Shown: piece by piece, positions 44,043 through 53,544 of the stretch
Numbering within the stretch: position 1 is the stretch's first letter
How the letters are laid out: the number at the start of each line of letters is the position of its first letter
Source: RH-AL1 sp050013235
GTDB taxonomy: Bacteria; Pseudomonadota; Alphaproteobacteria; Rhizobiales; Beijerinckiaceae
Assembly (NCBI GenBank): GCA_050013235.1
Contig: JBEKFQ010000009.1
Span: 1 to 64,000, forward strand
Length of the DNA: 64,000 nt
Reading direction: 5' to 3'
The notes under the pieces: generated by a model
What the model was told of the DNA's origin: nothing
The model's database searches: none
What the model saw: the letters and a program-made list of their open reading frames with translations, nothing else
Program-made: the position numbers and the translations under genes

Positions 44043-45305
44043 ATGAGCTCCGATATTACAGCGTCTCCCGCATCCCCAATCGGCTTCTCCCGCAAGCCAC
44101 GCCGCTTTCAGCACGGCGTGAAGCTTCTTGCTCTTGCGGGCGGGCTCGGTAGCGCGCTCTGGTGGGGTTATTCGGCCTCCATCCGGGAGTCCGCCGCACC
44201 TGTAGCTCCATCAGCCACGGCCCCTCGCGGCCCCTCGGTATCCGTGGAGGCCGCCACGATCAGCAAGGGAGATTTCCCCGTATTGTTGCACGGGCTGGGT
44301 ACCGTGACGCCCTCCGCGACTTCGATCGTGAAGACGCGGATTTCCGGACAATTATTGGACATCAAATTCAAAGAAGGACAATTGATCAAAGCCGGCGACG
44401 TCATCGCCGAGGTGGATCCGCGCCCATATCAATTGGCTCTCGCGCAGTCTGAAGGCCAGCTCCAAAAAGACCTGTCGCTTCTACAGAATGCCGAGCGCGA
44501 TCTCAAGAGATACGAAGAGCTGAGCGGGCGCATGAAAGATGCGATTTCCGGACAGCAGATCGACACGCAGCGTGCATTGGTTGAACAATATAAAGGAACC
44601 ACCGCCGTCGATAAGGCGCTCGTCGGTCAAGCGCGGCTCAATCTCGATTACTGCGAAATCGTCTCGCTGATCGATGGCCGGGTTGGTCTGCGGCAGGTGG
44701 ACCAAGGCAATTTTGTTCAAGCCACCGATTCCAATGGCATTGCTGTCGTGACGCGGCTATCACCCATCACGGTGATCTTCACGCTGCCGCAAAACGAGCT
44801 TCCACTGGTGCTCCCCCGCTTTCGTTCCGGGGCAAACCTGACCGTGGTTGCTGTTGGCGGAGAACACGCCGCGGCAATCGCCAAAGGCCGCCTGATCGCG
44901 ATCGACAATCAGATCGATCCCACGACGGGCACGGTCAAACTCCGCGCGGAATTCGCAAACGAAAACGAACAATTGTTTCCCAACGAATTCGTCGATGCGG
45001 AATTGCTAGCCGATACATTGCACGACGTGCTGCTCGCTCCCACGACCGCGATCCAACGCGGCGCCAAGGGTCCGTTCGTTTACGTCATCAAGCCCGGCGG
45101 CATTGTCTCGCCACGCCAGGTGAAGCTTGGTCCGGCCGGCAGCGAGAACGTCGTTATCGAAGACGGGCTGCAAAGCGGCGAGCGTGTCGTAACCGAAGGT
45201 GCCGACAAGCTTCGCGAGGGCGCCGCGGTGACCGTCCCCGCGTCAAATCCACCGCCTCCGCCGGCCGATAGCGCCGGTTCGCGCAAAAAAAGCAAAGCGC
45301 CGTGA
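44043..45305 (+). CDS. RND efflux membrane fusion protein (MdtA-like)
   Basis: A 420-residue periplasmic adaptor with an N-terminal anchor (KLLALAGGLGSALWWGYSA). The lipoyl half motifs are TRISGQLLDIKFKEGQLIKA and LNLDYCEIVSLIDGRVGLR. Beta-barrel and membrane-proximal domains follow (ITVIFTLPQNELPLV, DGLQSGERVVTEGADKL). The ATG at 44043 is preferred over the adjacent TTG at 44037. The stop overlaps the next GTG start, so it is cotranslated with the first RND gene. Confidence 0.92.
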   Translation: MSSDITASPASPIGFSRKPRRFQHGVKLLALAGGLGSALWWGYSASIRESAAPVAPSATAPRGPSVSVEAATISKGDFPVLLHGLGTVTPSATSIVKTRISGQLLDIKFKEGQLIKAGDVIAEVDPRPYQLALAQSEGQLQKDLSLLQNAERDLKRYEELSGRMKDAISGQQIDTQRALVEQYKGTTAVDKALVGQARLNLDYCEIVSLIDGRVGLRQVDQGNFVQATDSNGIAVVTRLSPITVIFTLPQNELPLVLPRFRSGANLTVVAVGGEHAAAIAKGRLIAIDNQIDPTTGTVKLRAEFANENEQLFPNEFVDAELLADTLHDVLLAPTTAIQRGAKGPFVYVIKPGGIVSPRQVKLGPAGSENVVIEDGLQSGERVVTEGADKLREGAAVTVPASNPPPPPADSAGSRKKSKAP

Positions 45306-48300
45306 GTGCGATAGACGTCTCGCGGCCCTTCGTTCTCCGCCCGGTTGCGACATCGCTCATGATGATCGCGATCTTGCTGGCCGGCTTCATCGCCTATCGG
45401 CTCTTACCGGTCTCGGCGTTGCCGCAGATCGATTACCCGACGATCGAAGTGCGAACGTTTTATCCCGGCGCCAGTCCGGAGGTGATCGCCTCCTCCATCA
45501 CCGCGCCGCTCGAACGGCAATTCGGGCAAATGCCCGGCCTCACGCAGATTGCATCGAGCAGCTCCGGCGGCGCCTCCGTCATAACGCTTCAGTTCAGTCT
45601 CAAACTCACTTTGGACATTGCCGAACAGCAGGTTCAGGCGGCCATCAATGCCGCGTCGAGCTTTCTGCCAACGGATCTGCCCGCACCCCCAATTTACGCC
45701 AAGATCAATCCGGCGGATGCTCCGGTGCTGACGCTTGCCATCTCATCGAAAACCTTGCCCTTGACCGTGGTGCAGGATCTCGTGGACAGCCGTCTTGCGC
45801 AAAAGATTTCGCAACTCTCCGGGGTCGGGCTCGTCAGCGTCAGCGGCGGTCATCGCCCGGCGGTCGTCGTGCAAGCCAATCCTGAAAGACTTGCCTCCTT
45901 CGGCTTATCGTTGGAGGATTTGCGCGCCGTGATCGCAAATTCCAACGTCAACATTTCCAAGGGAAACATCGACGGCCGCGCACTTGAATTCGCCATCGAC
46001 GCCAATGATCAACTGAAAAGCGCTCATGAATATGAGAGCCTTGTTGTCGCCTATCGCAACGGCGGCCCGGTTCGTTTGCACGATGTCGCGAAGATTATGG
46101 AAAGCACGGAAAACCGTGAGCTCGGCGCGTGGAACGATCTCGAACCCGCGATCATCTTGAACGTTCAACGCCAGCCCGGCGCCAATGTGATCGGCGTGGT
46201 CGATCAGATCAAGGCGCTTCTGCCGGCCCTCCAGGCCTCGCTGCCGGCAGCGCTCGATGTCGACATTCTAACCGACCGGACGACAACCATACGGGCATCT
46301 GTCGCCGACGTTCAATTCGAACTACTGCTCTCCGTGGCTCTCGTCGTCGGCGTGATTTTTATATTCCTGCGCGACTGGCGAGCCACGCTCATCCCCGGCA
46401 TTGCCGTGCCGCTCTCGCTGGTCGGCGCGTTCGCGGCCATGTATTTCCTGGATTATAGTCTCAACAATCTCACGCTCATGGCGCTCACCGTCGCCACGGG
46501 TTTTGTCGTCGACGACGCCATCGTGATGATCGAGAATATCGCGCGCTATCTCGAAGACGGCTTTTCGCCGCTCGAGGCGGCGTTGAAGGGGGCGCGCGAG
46601 ATCGGCTTTACGATTGTTTCGCTCACCATTTCGCTCATCGCCGTTCTCATCCCTCTCTTGTTCATGGGCGATGTCACCGGCCGCCTGTTTCGCGAATTCG
46701 CGGTCACGCTTGCAGTGACCATCGTTATCTCCGCCGTGGTCTCCCTCACCCTCGCGCCCATGCTCTGCGCCAAGCTCTTGCGAACCCACGATGTCCACGC
46801 GCATCGCACGCGCGAGGCATCCGCCGGCTGGTTCGATAGGGTCACGGACTTATACGGCAAGGCGCTGACCATTGTTCTCGCGCATTCGAAGCTCACGCTG
46901 GCCGTATTCGTCGCATCGGTCGCCTTGACCGCCGCGCTCTATGGCGGAATCCAGAAGGGTTTTTTCCCGGTCCAGGACACGAGCCTGATCCAAGGCATTA
47001 CCGAGGGCGGTCAATCCTTGTCGTACGAGGCAATGGTCAAGAGGCAATTGACTGTATCGCAGCGCTTGCTGAAGGATGATGCGGTCGAAGGCATTTCATC
47101 CTTGGTTGGCATCGACGGGATCAATCGCACGCTCAACACCGGGCGCATGTTGATTAAACTAAAACCAAGGAGCGAGCGCAGCGAGACGATCTCCACGGTC
47201 GTCCGGCGCCTTCAAGACAAAGCCAAATCGATCGCCGGCATATCTCTATATCTGCAGCCCGTGCAAGACCTCACGATCGATGCCGCCGTCGCCCGCGGCG
47301 AATATCATTTCGTCCTGCAAGATGCCAATGCCTCGGAACTCGACATCTATGCCCCGCGGCTTGTCGATCGCTTGAGTCAAATGCCCCCGTTCAAGGAGGT
47401 TTCGTCGAGCGCCCAAAATGCGGGACATGCGCTTTTCGTCGAAATCGACCGCGACGCGGCCTCGCGGTATGGGATTCCGGCCTCGGCGATCGACAACACG
47501 CTCTATGACGCTTTCGGACAGCGGATCGTCTCGACAATCTTCACGCAGACCAATCAATATCGCGTGATCCTGGAAACGGATCCGCAGGCTCTAGGACGTG
47601 AAACCTTGGGATCCCTGCGCGTGGCCGGTCCAAACGGATCGCAAACGCCCCTGGCTTCTCTCGTTCGCATTAAGGAAGTCGCGGCGCCGCTGTCGCTCGA
47701 TCATCTCGCGCTATTTCCAGCGACGACAATCTCGTTCAATGTGACGCCGGGCTATTCCCTCGGCGAGGCAATGAAAGCAATTCGCGACGCCCAGGCCGAA
47801 ATCCAGACGCCGCTCGGAGTGATCACGGCCTATCAGGGTGCGACGCAGGCGTTCAATTCGTCTTCGTCGAACACGGCGCTCCTCATTCTCGCGGCCATTG
47901 TCACCGTCTACATCGTACTCGGCATTCTTTACGAGAGCTTCATTCATCCACTCACGATATTGTCAACGCTTCCCTCGGCTGGGATCGGGGCGCTGCTTGC
48001 CTTAATCCTCTCGGGGAGCGACCTCGGCATCATTGGCGTCATTGGCATCATTCTCTTGATCGGCATCGTCAAGAAGAACGCGATCATGATGATCGACTTT
48101 GCGTTACAGGCGGAACGCGACGACGGCGCCACGGCGCGCGATGCGATTTATCAGGCCTGCCTGTTGCGCTTCCGGCCCATTCTCATGACCACGCTCGCAG
48201 CGCTTCTTGGCGCTCTGCCGTTAATGCTCGGCGGCGGCGAAGGCTCCGAACTACGCTTTCCTCTCGGCGTCAGCATTGCTGGCGGTCTCGTGTTCAGTCA

Positions 48301-48421
48301 AATCCTCACCCTCTTCACCACGCCCGTGATTTATCTTGCCTTCGACGGATTAGGCAAACGCCTGACCACGCGCCGCAACGATGTCGCGACCGTCGAACTC
48401 ACGACGGCAGAACTCACATGA
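45302..48421 (+). CDS. RND efflux transporter, MdtB-like subunit
   Basis: A 1039-residue proton-driven inner-membrane pump. The N terminus VSRPFVLRPVATSLMMIAIL and the segment VSALPQIDYPTIEVRTFYPG are MdtB/MuxB-like. The intramembrane proton relay is in TM4 (TGFVVDDAIVMIENI). GTG start overlaps the adaptor stop; ATGA overlap leads into the second RND gene. In the MdtABC group two different RND subunits form a heterotrimer, and the paired genes here imply the same. Confidence 0.94.
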   Translation: MSAIDVSRPFVLRPVATSLMMIAILLAGFIAYRLLPVSALPQIDYPTIEVRTFYPGASPEVIASSITAPLERQFGQMPGLTQIASSSSGGASVITLQFSLKLTLDIAEQQVQAAINAASSFLPTDLPAPPIYAKINPADAPVLTLAISSKTLPLTVVQDLVDSRLAQKISQLSGVGLVSVSGGHRPAVVVQANPERLASFGLSLEDLRAVIANSNVNISKGNIDGRALEFAIDANDQLKSAHEYESLVVAYRNGGPVRLHDVAKIMESTENRELGAWNDLEPAIILNVQRQPGANVIGVVDQIKALLPALQASLPAALDVDILTDRTTTIRASVADVQFELLLSVALVVGVIFIFLRDWRATLIPGIAVPLSLVGAFAAMYFLDYSLNNLTLMALTVATGFVVDDAIVMIENIARYLEDGFSPLEAALKGAREIGFTIVSLTISLIAVLIPLLFMGDVTGRLFREFAVTLAVTIVISAVVSLTLAPMLCAKLLRTHDVHAHRTREASAGWFDRVTDLYGKALTIVLAHSKLTLAVFVASVALTAALYGGIQKGFFPVQDTSLIQGITEGGQSLSYEAMVKRQLTVSQRLLKDDAVEGISSLVGIDGINRTLNTGRMLIKLKPRSERSETISTVVRRLQDKAKSIAGISLYLQPVQDLTIDAAVARGEYHFVLQDANASELDIYAPRLVDRLSQMPPFKEVSSSAQNAGHALFVEIDRDAASRYGIPASAIDNTLYDAFGQRIVSTIFTQTNQYRVILETDPQALGRETLGSLRVAGPNGSQTPLASLVRIKEVAAPLSLDHLALFPATTISFNVTPGYSLGEAMKAIRDAQAEIQTPLGVITAYQGATQAFNSSSSNTALLILAAIVTVYIVLGILYESFIHPLTILSTLPSAGIGALLALILSGSDLGIIGVIGIILLIGIVKKNAIMMIDFALQAERDDGATARDAIYQACLLRFRPILMTTLAALLGALPLMLGGGEGSELRFPLGVSIAGGLVFSQILTLFTTPVIYLAFDGLGKRLTTRRNDVATVELTTAELT

Positions 48422-51400
48422 GCCTCATCACGACATCCATTGCGCGGCCGGTTGCCACGACTCTCCTGATGCTCGCGGTGACATTGACCGGTGCCATTGC
48501 CTTTTTCCTATTGCCTGCCGCTCCGGTCCCCGAGATCGACTATCCCGTAATTTCCATATCCGCGAGCATGCCTGGCGCCAGCCCGCAAACCATGGCGGCC
48601 TCGGTGGCGACGCCGCTTGAAAGGCATCTCGGGCAAATCGCGGGCGTGACGGAAATGACGTCGTCGAGTTCGTTCGGCGCAACGCGCATCTCGATGCAAT
48701 TCGATCTCGACAGGAGCATCGATGGCGCCCAACGCGACATCCAAGCGCAAATCGCGGCCGCGCGCGCCGATCTGCCGGCAGAGCTGCGGACCAACCCGAC
48801 CTTCAAGAACTCAAATCCAGCAGACGCGCCGGTTGTCATCATCGCCCTATTTTCAGACCGGTTGAACCAGGGCGACCTGTTCGAAATCGCCTCGAATGTG
48901 CTTCAACAGAAGTTTTCCCAAATCGAGGGCGTTGGCCAAGTCAATGTCGGCGGCAGCGCTTTGCCTGCCGTCCGTGTCGAAATCAATCCGCACGCTCTAT
49001 CCAAATACGGTGTTTCCCTCGAAGACGTCAGAGCCGCTCTCGCGGCGACGAACAACAGCGCCCCCAAGGGGGTCATCGACGATGGCGAACTCCGGTTTCA
49101 AATCTACGCCAACGACCAATCGCGACGAGCCGTGGATTACGACGGACTCGTGATCGCCAATCATAACGGCGCGACAGTGAAGCTTCACGACGTGGCGGAG
49201 GTCGTCGACTCTGTCGAGGACACGCGCAATTACGGTCTCAGCAACGGCCGCATCGGCGTTCAGGTTCAAATCTACCGCCAGCCCGGCGCCAATTACATCG
49301 AAGTGGTCAATCGCATCAAAGAGCTAATGGTGCCCTTAGCGGCGTCCTTGCCGGCCGATGCGGAAATGAAAATCGTGCAGGATCGCACGCTGACAATTCG
49401 AACCTCGCTGCACGAGATTGAATTGACGCTCGTGCTGACGATTCTGCTCGTGATTTTTACTGTCTACCTGTTTCTGCGCGACGGTCGCGCGACGCTCGTT
49501 CCCGCCATTACGGTTCCGGTTTCGTTGGTCGGTTCCTTCGCCGGCATGTATCTGATGGGCTACAGCCTCAACAATCTTTCCCTCATGGCGCTGACCATTG
49601 CGTCCGGCTTCGTCGTGGACGACGTCGTCGTCGTCGTCGAAAATGTCATTCGCCACATCGAGGCTGGAACTCCTCGGCTGCAGGCCTGCCTGATCGGCGC
49701 GCGCGAAGTCGCCTTCACCGTCTTATCGATGAGTTTATCTCTTGTCGCTGTCTTCGTGCCGATTTTGCTCATGGGTGGCATTGTCGGACGAATGATGCGG
49801 GAATTCGCCGCGACGCTGTCACTCGCGATTTTGATCTCTCTGGTCCTCTCCCTCACGGCAACGCCGATGTTATGCGCGCAGCTTATACGCGACAAACCTA
49901 GTCATGGCCAATCCGCGCTCCTGCGCGCGAGCGAGTTCGTCTTCAATGGACTGCATCGCGCTTATGCCAATTCGCTCGGGATCGCATTAAAATATCCGAT
50001 CGTCCCTCTGCTCACCCTGTTTGCGACGATTGGCCTGAACTTTTATCTTTTCACGATCATTCCAAAAGGCTTCTTTCCGACGCAGGACACCGGCCGGATG
50101 CGCGGCACGATCGTGGCGGACCAAAGCACATCCTTCGCGGTGATGAAGACGAAGTTGGAGCAATTCGTCGATATTTTACAGCATGACCCTGCAATCGATT
50201 CGGCGACGGGCACAGTTGGAGGAAGTTTTGGACCGGGTGGTTCCGTCAATGTCGCGGATTTGCTGGTCACGCTGAAGCCTCTGCGCGAGCGCGGCGTTTC
50301 CGCCGATCAGGTCGTGGCGCGGCTCCGGCCTAAATTCGCGCGAGTCAGGGGCGCCAGCCTCTACCTTCAATCCGTCCAAGACATCCGCATGGGCGGCCGG
50401 TCCAGCAACGCCCTTTTTCAATATACGTTGCAGTCGGACGATCTCAATGCGTTGCAGACTTGGGCGCCGAAAGTCACCGACGCTCTGCGCCGGAATCCCA
50501 TTCTCGCCGATGTGAGTTCGGATCAACAGGATAAGGGATTGCAAACCAATATCGCCATCGACCGGGCGACAGCTTCGCGATTGAACCTCTCCGCGAGCCA
50601 AATCGACAACACGTTGTATGATGCCTTCGGTCAGCGTCAAGTCTCAACGATTTACGAGCCCCTGAACCAATATCACGTCGTGATGGAGGTCGCGCCGGAA
50701 TACCGGGAAACACCCAACGCACTCGCCGATCTCTATATTGGCGCCAGTCCCGTGCTAAGCGCGCCCACGACCCCGGCGACGGCCATAACCTCGAGCGCGA
50801 CCTTGAACTCGACGTCGGGTTCCACGCCGGCCGCGCTCGCATCCGCGCCGCAGGTTTATTCGGTCCGCAATAATGACTCCGCCGGATCGGCGGTAAATGC
50901 CGCCGCCGATGCGACAATTCCCTTCACAGCCTTCAGCAGACTCATTCCGGGTTCGACGCCGCTTCAGGTCAATCATCAAGGCATTTTTGCCGCTATCACG
51001 ATTTCCTTTAATATGGCGGAGGGAAAATCCTTGAGCGACGCCGCGGCCGTCATCAAGGAAACGATGTCGAGCATTGGCGCGCCTGCCACGATCCACGGCG
51101 CTTTTGCAGGCAATGCGGCGGGGTACCAGGATGCACTTTCGAGCCAACCCATCTTGATCGCAGCCGCGCTCTGCGTGGTCTATATCGTGCTCGGGGTGCT
51201 CTACGAGAGCTTCCTCCATCCACTCACCATCTTGTCGACGCTTCCCTCGGCGGGCGCCGGCGCCTTTCTGGCGCTGATGCTCTGCAAGACCGATCTCAGC
51301 ATCATTGCGATGATTGGCGTGCTGCTGCTCATCGGCATCGTCAAGAAAAACGCGATCATGCTGGTCGATTTCGCGCTCGACGCCAAAAGACGATATGGAA

Positions 51401-51714
51401 TGGCGCCGGAAGCCGCGATCTACGAGGCCTGCATCTTGCGGTTTCGCCCGATCATGATGACCACGATGGTGGCACTCCTCGGAGCATTGCCTCTGGCCAT
51501 TGGGTCCGGCGAAGGCGCCGAAATGCGCCGTCCCCTTGGCATCGCCATCGCCGGGGGGCTCTTCGTCAGTCAATTGCTCACGCTCTACACCACTCCGGTC
51601 GTTTATCTCTATATCGATCGCTTGCAAAACTGGCTCTCCGGACTCACGCGTCGTGTTCCGGCTTCCGGCAAAAGCGGCGCAATGACGCCGGCTATTTTTG
51701 CCGATGGAAAATGA
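48418..51714 (+). CDS. RND efflux transporter, MdtC-like subunit
   Basis: A 1098-residue partner of the preceding subunit, with APVPEIDYPVISISASMPGA near the N terminus and TM4 relay SGFVVDDVVVVVENV. It is about 60 residues longer than its partner. The extra length is a low-complexity Ala/Ser/Thr insert at about residues 780-835 (TPATAITSSATLNSTSGSTP and onward), between conserved periplasmic blocks. Drugs exported cannot be predicted from the sequence; related pumps act on bile salts, novobiocin and similar compounds. Confidence 0.94.
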   Translation: MSLITTSIARPVATTLLMLAVTLTGAIAFFLLPAAPVPEIDYPVISISASMPGASPQTMAASVATPLERHLGQIAGVTEMTSSSSFGATRISMQFDLDRSIDGAQRDIQAQIAAARADLPAELRTNPTFKNSNPADAPVVIIALFSDRLNQGDLFEIASNVLQQKFSQIEGVGQVNVGGSALPAVRVEINPHALSKYGVSLEDVRAALAATNNSAPKGVIDDGELRFQIYANDQSRRAVDYDGLVIANHNGATVKLHDVAEVVDSVEDTRNYGLSNGRIGVQVQIYRQPGANYIEVVNRIKELMVPLAASLPADAEMKIVQDRTLTIRTSLHEIELTLVLTILLVIFTVYLFLRDGRATLVPAITVPVSLVGSFAGMYLMGYSLNNLSLMALTIASGFVVDDVVVVVENVIRHIEAGTPRLQACLIGAREVAFTVLSMSLSLVAVFVPILLMGGIVGRMMREFAATLSLAILISLVLSLTATPMLCAQLIRDKPSHGQSALLRASEFVFNGLHRAYANSLGIALKYPIVPLLTLFATIGLNFYLFTIIPKGFFPTQDTGRMRGTIVADQSTSFAVMKTKLEQFVDILQHDPAIDSATGTVGGSFGPGGSVNVADLLVTLKPLRERGVSADQVVARLRPKFARVRGASLYLQSVQDIRMGGRSSNALFQYTLQSDDLNALQTWAPKVTDALRRNPILADVSSDQQDKGLQTNIAIDRATASRLNLSASQIDNTLYDAFGQRQVSTIYEPLNQYHVVMEVAPEYRETPNALADLYIGASPVLSAPTTPATAITSSATLNSTSGSTPAALASAPQVYSVRNNDSAGSAVNAAADATIPFTAFSRLIPGSTPLQVNHQGIFAAITISFNMAEGKSLSDAAAVIKETMSSIGAPATIHGAFAGNAAGYQDALSSQPILIAAALCVVYIVLGVLYESFLHPLTILSTLPSAGAGAFLALMLCKTDLSIIAMIGVLLLIGIVKKNAIMLVDFALDAKRRYGMAPEAAIYEACILRFRPIMMTTMVALLGALPLAIGSGEGAEMRRPLGIAIAGGLFVSQLLTLYTTPVVYLYIDRLQNWLSGLTRRVPASGKSGAMTPAIFADGK

Positions 51715-52204
51715 TGCGGCTGGATCTTGGTCCGCACGTAGTGAGAGACCACACCAATCCGGCCTCGCCGGCAACTCCTAAAGACACGCTTGTGCCAGAG
51801 ATCAGAAAGCATAAGGGGAATTGCGGTGCATAATCTCCAGATCGCACTGCTCCTTGGAATATTTGCCGGCTTCGGTCTTCACGAATTCACTCTCGGGAAG
51901 GCGCAGAGCTAAAACACTTCGGCAAACGACAATACGTTCGATATTCTCGGCTTCGGGCTCCTGGCCACCTTCACGCAGCCCTTCCGTTTATAGACAGCGG
52001 GAGCGTGCAGGTGCCCTTTCTCTCTTCTTTTGTCACATCTATTTTCGAGCATCGCTCGTTCGTTCCCCGACGGTTCCGTGTCGGCAGAAGAGATCGAAAT
52101 AGGCAACGGCTAATCGTAAGTGACCTCATGAATCTTTCGGTCAACACGCTGTATTGGCGTACATCATTAACATATACCACGATTGGCATTAAGTATAAAT
52201 CGTA
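51715..52204. other. Gene-poor stretch after the RND operon
   Basis: No intact gene. The minus strand at about 51797-51912 keeps a protein-like fragment (ALRLPESEFVKTEAGKYSKE, ending at a stop) with no start and no family recognised. The rest is probably decayed sequence near the right limit of the accessory region. Confidence 0.4.
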
Positions 52205-52248
52205 TTTTGTAGTCAGTAGGCCCTGGGTTCGAATCCTCCAACCAGCAC
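52205..52248 (+). pseudogene. Degenerate 3' half of a tRNA-Thr-like gene
   Basis: The segment TTTTGTAGTCAGTAGG followed by GGGTTCGAATCC and CAACCAGCAC matches the anticodon-to-acceptor half of the intact tRNA-Thr at 34381-34456 in about four of five positions by eye. The 5' half is missing. It lies in the same orientation about 17.8 kb away, as expected for the displaced end of an element integrated in tRNA-Thr, although the divergence means it is old or unrelated to integration. Confidence 0.6.
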
Positions 52249-52258
52249 TCATAAAGTC

Positions 52259-52287
52259 AAGCGGTTCGGTGATAAACCGAACCGCTT
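52259..52287. terminator. Perfect hairpin after the tRNA remnant
   Basis: AAGCGGTTCGGT, loop GATAA, ACCGAACCGCTT: a 12-bp perfect stem. It is not followed by a T run. It sits 11 bases past the tRNA-like fragment and could be a terminator or a recombination-related inverted repeat. Confidence 0.5.
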
Positions 52288-52752
52288 ACTGGGCCGGAAG
52301 TCAGGGGTTGGACAACACTCCGGAGAACATCGAAGCGGTTCGCTTTTTTTACCGGAATTGGATCGTCCACCGGAGGTCCGCCAGCCCGCCCAAAAAAAGA
52401 CGCCTCGGCACGAATGCCAGGCGCCGGAGGTTTAGAGGACGCGCCCGAGAATGACGGCCGCTTCAACATCACAGCGCTTTATGGTTAACGATTGGTTAAC
52501 CTTGGCCGTGAGCGTCGCTGTTGGCTAGATGTCCCACGCTTCATGGATGACAAAAATTCCGGCAGCCGGTTGATCAACTTTTACGACATGAGCAGCGGCA
52601 GCCTTGGCATGATTCCTGTCAAGACACCGTTACACCTTAATATTTTAAATGCCATTCGACATACTAAAATCGCACGGTACGTTGTTGCGATCATCGCAAC
52701 GATACTTGAGAGTCCGCCGGTCACCCGTGGCGCGGCGGCCATGCCCTTTCGC

Positions 52753-52941
52753 TTAGTAACATACCGTTCGCGCATCGGTCCCTTCCGAAGTGCTCTGACA
52801 GCGTTGCCGCTCGAGGTAAGTCTGACCGTCATCCTCTTTATTTTGGGAGGATGCGGCCCCGGTCGCCTGGGGCACGATCCCAGCGCCGGAAGCGCATCCG
52901 CTTAGCGCCAAGGCGGCAAATACAAGAGCTGCTTTCATCAT
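52753..52941 (-). CDS. Small lipoprotein, unknown function
   Basis: A 62-residue frame starting MMKAALVFAALALSGCASGA, a clear lipoprotein signal with lipobox LSGC. The mature part is short and polar and contains two further cysteines (QRCQSTSEGTDARTVCY). The open frame continues 56 codons upstream without features, so the double ATG at 52941/52938 is chosen. No family is recognised. Confidence 0.6.
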   Translation of the reverse strand: MMKAALVFAALALSGCASGAGIVPQATGAASSQNKEDDGQTYLERQRCQSTSEGTDARTVCY

Positions 52942-53544
52942 CGATATGTCCCGGCCTGATTGTGGAAAGCCTCTTGCCAGGCAATTGCCGCGAAATAAAG
53001 CCTCGAAATACGACACGACGCAAGCCGTGGCCGCGCGAAGGATCGCCCTAACGTGGGTATCCTTTTTGAGACGCGACGTCCGTATCATCGCTTTCAACAA
53101 CGGCGCCACTGCCTGCGCTCCCTAACATACTGGTTTAATTTCCGAATACCTGATTTCTCAGAGGGCGCCTCGCTTTCGGCCATGCCCCCGGATAGGCATG
53201 CGATCTCTCGCTGCATCAATGAGTTAACAGCAAGATGAAGTGGGATCATTGTTGGGCGCGTTTTTACACTCGAGGCGTGAAGCCTGGCCTTCCTCCCGCT
53301 CTAACTCCCATGCTACCGTTCAAAACTCGCTTTCGACGGATTTCAGAGGCCGTTATGCTTCGCCATCGGTCTGGGAACCGGCGGCGGGCATTTTTACGGA
53401 GCGAAGATCAAAGACATGAGCGATGCGGGCCGCAATGGCGGGACATATTGTACCCTCGATATAGGCGAGGGAAACAACAGGACCGGTTCGCGCGCCGTTG
53501 CACGGCAAATAAGGCAGCCAGCTCTCACCGGCGGAAACAGGTAG
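52942..53544. other. Long gap before the TPR glycosyltransferase
   Basis: About 600 bases with only fragmentary open frames. A 43-codon frame from ATG 53416 runs up to the next gene but has no family or ribosome site. Nothing else is supported. Confidence 0.35.

Noticed and set aside
52492..52905. Plus-strand 137-codon frame with a cysteine-rich end
   Set aside because: It is largely antisense to the small lipoprotein gene, whose signal peptide and lipobox are the stronger evidence.
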